From the NCBI GenBank assembly GCA_014529385.2, contig CM043951.1:110693469-110753468 (forward strand): a stretch of 60,000 nt of DNA. The letters run 5' to 3'. Position 1 is the stretch's first letter. Every line of letters begins with the position of its first letter. The DNA comes from Adiantum capillus-veneris (Eukaryota > Streptophyta > Polypodiopsida > Polypodiales > Pteridaceae). The notes below the pieces were generated by a model. The model saw only the letters and a list, made by a program, of their open reading frames with translations. It was not told the DNA's origin and searched no databases. Positions 55,968-60,000 of this stretch are shown piece after piece. The position numbers and the translations under genes are program-made.

Positions 55968-56559
55968 TGTAACAAACTTGGACACTCCAAGTCAAGATTC
56001 TACCGCGACACAACAAAGATTCACTTCAAAACAGTTCACAGTTTACAATTGATTTGACACGGCCCGGTGGAGTTCCGTGCCTAGAGATATTGGCCTCAAC
56101 GACTAGCGCCCCCTTCGGTATTTCTTTTTGTATTAATCTGAGTTTAAAGTACAAGGGAGTGGGAGGGTTCTCACTCTCAGACTCTACGTCTAGATGCTCT
56201 GAGTTGTGAGAGCCCAACCCATCTATTTATTGATTACAAGGGATGCCAAAAGTAGAGTCCCAAAAATATTCAGTTTTTAAAAGCCCTGAAAATAAAGCAA
56301 TTTATCCAAAAGCTCTTCCAAAAGCTTGCATAGAGTTTCTCTTGTGCAAAAAGCAAGTTTCCGTACTGCTGCACGTAATCACGGAAGTCCGTACGCTCAG
56401 CCACGTCAGCCTGTTAGCGGAAATCACGTTGCCAAATCCAAGAGGCCGTACGACATGCCACGTCAGCATTTCTGCGGGTTTTCTAGGAGCTGGCCAAGGT
56501 GTGTGTGTATCTGCTGCCACCCTTGTCTAGGGCCAATGACACGTCACCAGTTTGTGACA
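55968..56559 (-). repeat. 3' LTR of the chromovirus (family 2)
   Basis: On the minus strand it begins TGTCACAAACT at 56559 and ends AGTTTGTTACA at 55968, so the ends form an imperfect inverted repeat. It is 592 bp long, preceded (minus strand) by an AAGAGGGGGGTA polypurine tract at 56560-56571. Confidence 0.9.
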
Positions 56560-56571
56560 TACCCCCCTCTT
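56560..56571 (-). other. Polypurine tract of the chromovirus
   Basis: The minus-strand sequence is AAGAGGGGGGTA, immediately before the LTR. Confidence 0.85.
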
Positions 56572-56938
56572 GAAAGCATTGTAATCGCCCTCGATTACGC
56601 CTGCAAAACAGACAAAGGCCATAAACTGTCTTAGCAGACACTGACTGTTAGTACCAACGCACTAGGAAAACACATCTAGCACATGTACCAATCGACAGTC
56701 ACATCACATGACAAATCACATTCAAAATTCATTTGATCTCAGACCATGATTAATCGGCAAAGTATTTAGCAAACGCATCTAGATTGAGTTGGGAGCTCAT
56801 AGATGCCCCATTAACTAATCCTGCAATCATGTCTATAGAGATCGTATCAGACCGAAATGCTGCAGTCATTTTGTCTATCAGTTCTTGCACTTAAACAAGT
56901 CAAGTACAAATTAATATCATATTATTGGGAAATCCAGT
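56572..56938. other. 3' untranslated part of the chromovirus
   Basis: No ORF; between the last codons and the polypurine tract. Confidence 0.55.
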
Positions 56939-57447
56939 TCATAAAGTCATACAGTAGAATACTGTCAGCTTATAGTATCCTTGAAACTCAAAAGAGATAT
57001 CAGTGACTTTAGTATCAAAAATCGGGGCAATCTGTTGACAAAGGAGTGGAGCGACTCCCCTCTTGTGCATACCCGCTGCACCAAATTCCGCCCAAGCTGA
57101 GTTCGGGGTTCGATTTGGAATAGACCATGCTTCAAGGTAAAGGTTCACAATTTGAGGAGCATCTGCCGGTTCCTCCTCCTCCATCCACTTCGCATCCAAT
57201 GCGGGATAGTTCTTGAATTTAACTAAGAACCGCCTAATCATTTTACCTTTTACCATTTTGCTAAACCAAATGCTTCAAGGTAAAGGTTCACAATTTGAGG
57301 AGTATCTGCCAGTTCCTCCTCCTCCATCCACTTCGCATCCAATGCGGGATAGTTCTTGAATTTAACTAAGAACCGCCTAATCATTTTACCTTTTACCTTT
57401 CTATTCTTATGTGCCAATATTTGCTCTCGAATAAGTATCTCCTCGTT
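56939..57447 (-). pseudogene. Chromodomain, tandemly duplicated
   Basis: A C-terminal chromodomain can guide integrase to histone marks. The first copy (57447-57271) reads VTNEEILIREQILAHKNRKV, then IRRFLVKFKNYPALDAKWME and NLYLEAFG. This follows the aromatic/hydrophobic pattern of the chromodomains of chromoviruses (FLVKFKNYP for the usual Y-L-V-K-W-x-G-Y). A second copy of the C-terminal two-thirds starts at 57256 (VKGKMIRRFLVKFKNYP) and continues with about 60 unrelated residues to 56939. The repeat period of 143 bp shifts the frame, so the two copies are not fused in frame. Confidence 0.82.
57127..57397. repeat. Tandem duplication, 143-bp period
   Basis: On the plus strand, the segment from TGCTTCAAGG at 57128 to 57254 recurs at 57271-57397 with a 16-bp spacer and two substitutions by eye. 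Confidence 0.95.
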
Positions 57448-58438
57448 TGTCACGCGACACATTCAACCCTGCATTTAGTCTATTTCCCTATTTTTGGTAT
57501 TTTTCACTTATTAATTTAAGTGACTTCCCAACAAAAGTAGGAAGGGCAATTTTGCTAAGTTACTATATAAGCAAACCCAAGTTAGCACTTTCTAGCAGAA
57601 GAGGCAGCAAGAGCACATGCTCAACAGGCACCTTCTCAGCAAGAACCCATCAACCTAGCGTTTTTGGACCTCCCCGGCAGTACCCCAAGATCCTTGGCGA
57701 TTTCAGCCCTTGCATCATCGCCGTCAACAGTCAAGCCCTAGCGTTTCTTGCTAGGCATCGCTATCACCTTCAGAACCTCAGAAATTCATTAACGCTAGCA
57801 ACAGGCAGTAGCGTTTTTGGTTTTCAGCCGAGAATGCAGCAGATGCATTAGCGTTTTTGATTTTCATAGCAACTACAGCAGGCAGCCTCAGCGTTTTCAT
57901 TTCCAGCCTGTTTTGCAGCAGAAAACTCAGCGTTTTCAGCATGCATAGGAGGTAGCAGATTCAGCCCATTGGTTGCAGAAGAACCCCCATTTTCAGTCCT
58001 CGAAAACGCAGCCAAAACAGTCATTTTCAGCCACTGAAACAGCCCCGAAATTCAGCAGATAGAAGACCACCGATTTCAGCCCTAAAGTCGTCATCGTCAT
58101 CACCGTCGTGGTCACCGGCATAGTCCCAGATTGCATCAGTCCATTGCATCGTCATTATACCACTTTGTGCAATCAATAAGTAGACCACTCTCGCCGACGA
58201 GAGTGGGGCCTTCGGAGGAGGGTTTTACAACGTCTCTGGTGTCGTATCTCTCTTCTTTCTCTATCTCTCAGTCTCATACACTTGCACGCATAGTGTCCAT
58301 TCACTTTGTATGTGATCATAGCATCTTCTCACCAAGAACGGAAGGCTCTACCTTCCATAAGAACAAAAGGAACCTTGAGCACAGTTCGGAGCACTCATCT
58401 TGAGCAAAGCGCAAACAATCATTCCGCTGCACCTTACA
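57448..58438 (+). repeat. Solo LTR (family 1) in the chromovirus
   Basis: Plus-strand ends TGTCACGCGA and CACCTTACA match the minus-strand ends of the LTRs at 38333-42063. The target duplication TCGTT lies at 57443-57447 and 58439-58443. It is 991 bp, more diverged than the other copies, and contains AGCGTTTT words (complement of the AACGCT series) and TATATAAG near 57563. Confidence 0.95.
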
Positions 58439-59366
58439 TCGTTTTCCTCCACTTCGGGTTGCTCATATGGCTCCCCATCATGGGGCCCATCGCCTTTAAA
58501 AGGCTTCAGGAGACTCACATGAAAAGCATTGTGCATCTTCCAAGTATCGGGCAGCTTCAGTCTAAAGGAGACATCATTTATTTTTTCTTTTATCTGGAAA
58601 GGTCCATAGTATCTCATGTTGAGCTTTGAAAAAAGCTGCTCCTTTCCCTTTTTCTTTCTCAAGCGTGCCTTCTCAAAACGTAAGAGCACCCAATCGTTCT
58701 CCTTTAATTTCAAATCGCGAGGATGTCGATCTGCTGCCTTTTTATGTCTTTCTTGAGATTTCTCCAAAGCCTCCTGGACCTTGGCTAAAGCAGTGTCCAA
58801 GTCTCGTGTGTACTAGTCGGCTTCAAAAATCTTATCTTTCGTTTTTAGGAAAGGTGGAACCTTCGTAGCACCTTCAAGAATCTCAAAAGGTGCCTTCCCC
58901 GTCGAAGAGTGAATCGTGTTATTGTAGGCAAATTCCACTAAGGGCAAATACTTTTCCCATTGAGTCTTTTGACCCGAGATGTAAGACTTCAATAAATCCA
59001 GTACGACTAAATTTGCAATCTCTGATTGCCATCTGTCTGCGGGTGGAAAGATGACGAGAACTGCAACCGCGTGCCAATGTTCTCCCAAATAGCCTTCCAA
59101 AACAAACTCGTGAATTGGGGATCTCTGTCAGAGACAATTGTCTCAGGCATGCCATGTAATCTTAATATCTGGGCAATGAACAGTCTTGCTAAATGATCCG
59201 GCTTGACTGTCTTCTTCACTGGAATGAAATGAGCTTGCCTGCTAAATCTATCAATAATAGTCCAAATATCATCGTGCCCACTCTGTATTTTCGGGAGATC
59301 AAAAATGAAATCCATAGCAATACTTTCCCAGGGACGGGAGGGTATGGGTAAAGGCTGTAACAATCC
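58439..59366 (-). pseudogene. Chromovirus integrase core and C-terminal region
   Basis: On the minus strand it reads WESIAMDFIFDLP (first Asp), ETIVSDRDPQFTSLFW (second Asp), HPQTDGNQRLQI with a break where the usual QTER motif and its Glu would be, then YLPLVEFAYNNTIHSSTGKA. The C-terminal part reads LKENDWVLLRFEKA and YYGPFQIKEKINDVSFRL, ending in LPDTWKMHNAFHVSLLKPF, the typical chromovirus end before the chromodomain. The solo LTR begins at the tail (EPYEQPEVEEND). A frameshift near 59020 and a stop at about 59364 disrupt it. Confidence 0.92.
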
Positions 59367-60000
59367 CTATGCTTTATGCGTGTCAAACTTGACCTTCTGG
59401 CATACCAAGCAACTGCATACAAAATCGTCCAAGTCCTTCTTGAGTCTCGGCCAAAAGAAGTATCTCTCCACACCTTTCAAGGTGGTAGCAATGCCATGGT
59501 GACCCGTAAATGGTGGACAGTGGCATTCGGTTAAAACGTTTTCCCTCAACGGTTGTGTAACGCACAACATCGTTTTCTTCATCAAGTAGCCATTCCGAAT
59601 GGAATATCTCGCTACTACCTCCGCATTCCGTATCCGAGTGAAAATATTTGCAAAATTTGTATCTGTGGCATACTGATCGACCCTATCCTCGAAGCTTCTA
59701 TGATGTATCACGGAAATAGCCAGAGCCAACGGCTTTCGGGACAAAGCATCTGCCACCAAATGCTTATGTCCCTGCACATGGACAATCTGGAAGTGAAACT
59801 GTGACAAGATGTTTGCCCACTGCTTCTGCTTTTCCGATAGCTGCTTCTGTCACAAGAAGTAGCGTAAACTCTGGTGATCTGTGAAGACCATAAAATCGGC
59901 TCCGAGTAGGTAATGTTGCCACTGAGTAAGAGCATGGATAACCTCCAAAAGCTCTTTTTCATAAATTTGTGCTGTCAATTCCGGCCTTGAGAACAATCGG
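59367..60000 (-). pseudogene. Chromovirus RNase H end and integrase zinc-binding domain
   Basis: At the right edge, on the minus strand, the frame reads [10 protein letters not shown] and [16 protein letters not shown] (RNase H), a TGA, then LSEKQKQWANIL and VHVQGHKHLVADALSRKPL (end of RNase H). The integrase zinc-binding domain follows: CHCPPFTGHHGIATTLKG and DDFVCSCLVCQKVK (HHCC ligands present). The TGA fits a former CGA and the stop after HKA (59367) a former CAG. The element continues beyond the window. Confidence 0.92.

Larger units (their letters stand above)
55968..60000 (-). mobile_element. Ty3/gypsy chromovirus-type element, 3' part
   Basis: On the minus strand, from the right edge, it runs RNase H end, integrase zinc-binding region, integrase core and C-terminal region, chromodomain, polypurine tract and 3' LTR. 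The 5' half (gag, protease, most of RT) and 5' LTR lie beyond the window. A solo LTR of family 1 splits the region just before the chromodomain, and the chromodomain end is duplicated. Confidence 0.93.

Overview
The window looks like a repeat-dominated stretch of a large land-plant nuclear genome. The evidence is plant-type Ty1/copia and Ty3/gypsy LTR retrotransposons primed by initiator-Met tRNA, plant-style LINEs with an ORF1 and an APE-RT ORF2, a hAT transposase of the DUF659 type, foldback and short TIR elements, long microsatellites, and no intact host gene. Fern, lycophyte, bryophyte or gymnosperm origin is possible; the sequence does not let me choose. Nearly every coding region carries stops or frameshifts, so most entries are pseudogenes. 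Domain names come from motifs read by eye, not from a database search.

Layout. 1-8192 is a Ty1/copia element (gag, protease, integrase, RT, RNase H, 3' LTR; 5' LTR outside the window), split at 2541 by a nested 3.64-kb non-autonomous copia derivative with 194-bp LTRs and a TTTAT target duplication. 8193-11790 is AT-rich noncoding DNA with a 202-bp foldback, a 20-bp tandem array and a roughly 440-bp TIR element. 11.8-25.1 kb is a decayed, unusually long Ty3/gypsy element: gag, a 2.5-kb interruption holding minus-strand copia debris, then RT, RNase H and integrase, followed by about 4 kb of unrecognised accessory ORFs and a probable 3' LTR. 25.1-27.3 kb is noncoding, with one exon-like ORF ending at a splice donor.

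27.3-31.8 kb holds two related plus-strand LINE fragments separated by the 3' end of another copia element. A nearly full-length minus-strand LINE (ORF1 and ORF2, 31.87-38.2 kb) meets the second of them tail to tail at an (AC)n repeat. Its RT domain is split by a solo LTR (33784-34834, TSD ATAGT). A full-length copy of that LTR's family lies at 38333-42063 (minus strand, TSD ACAAA, PBS and PPT visible, only a coiled-coil-like ORF inside). A second solo LTR of the family (57448-58438, TSD TCGTT) splits the chromodomain linker of the last element.

42.8-44.15 kb is another minus-strand LINE fragment. 46.0-51.4 kb contains LTR remnants, a broken hAT transposase gene and a second, 3'-only hAT fragment. 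51.4-55.9 kb holds an unrecognised ORF near splice-like signals, a LINE RT fragment and LTR-like sequence. 55968-60000 is a minus-strand chromovirus-type Ty3/gypsy element (RNase H, integrase, a duplicated chromodomain, 3' LTR) running off the right edge.

The elements do not form a pathway; the window records successive nested insertions and decay. Three patterns cut across them: paired local tandem duplications of about 40-145 bp, long G/C homopolymers, and LINE 3' ends abutting dinucleotide repeats.
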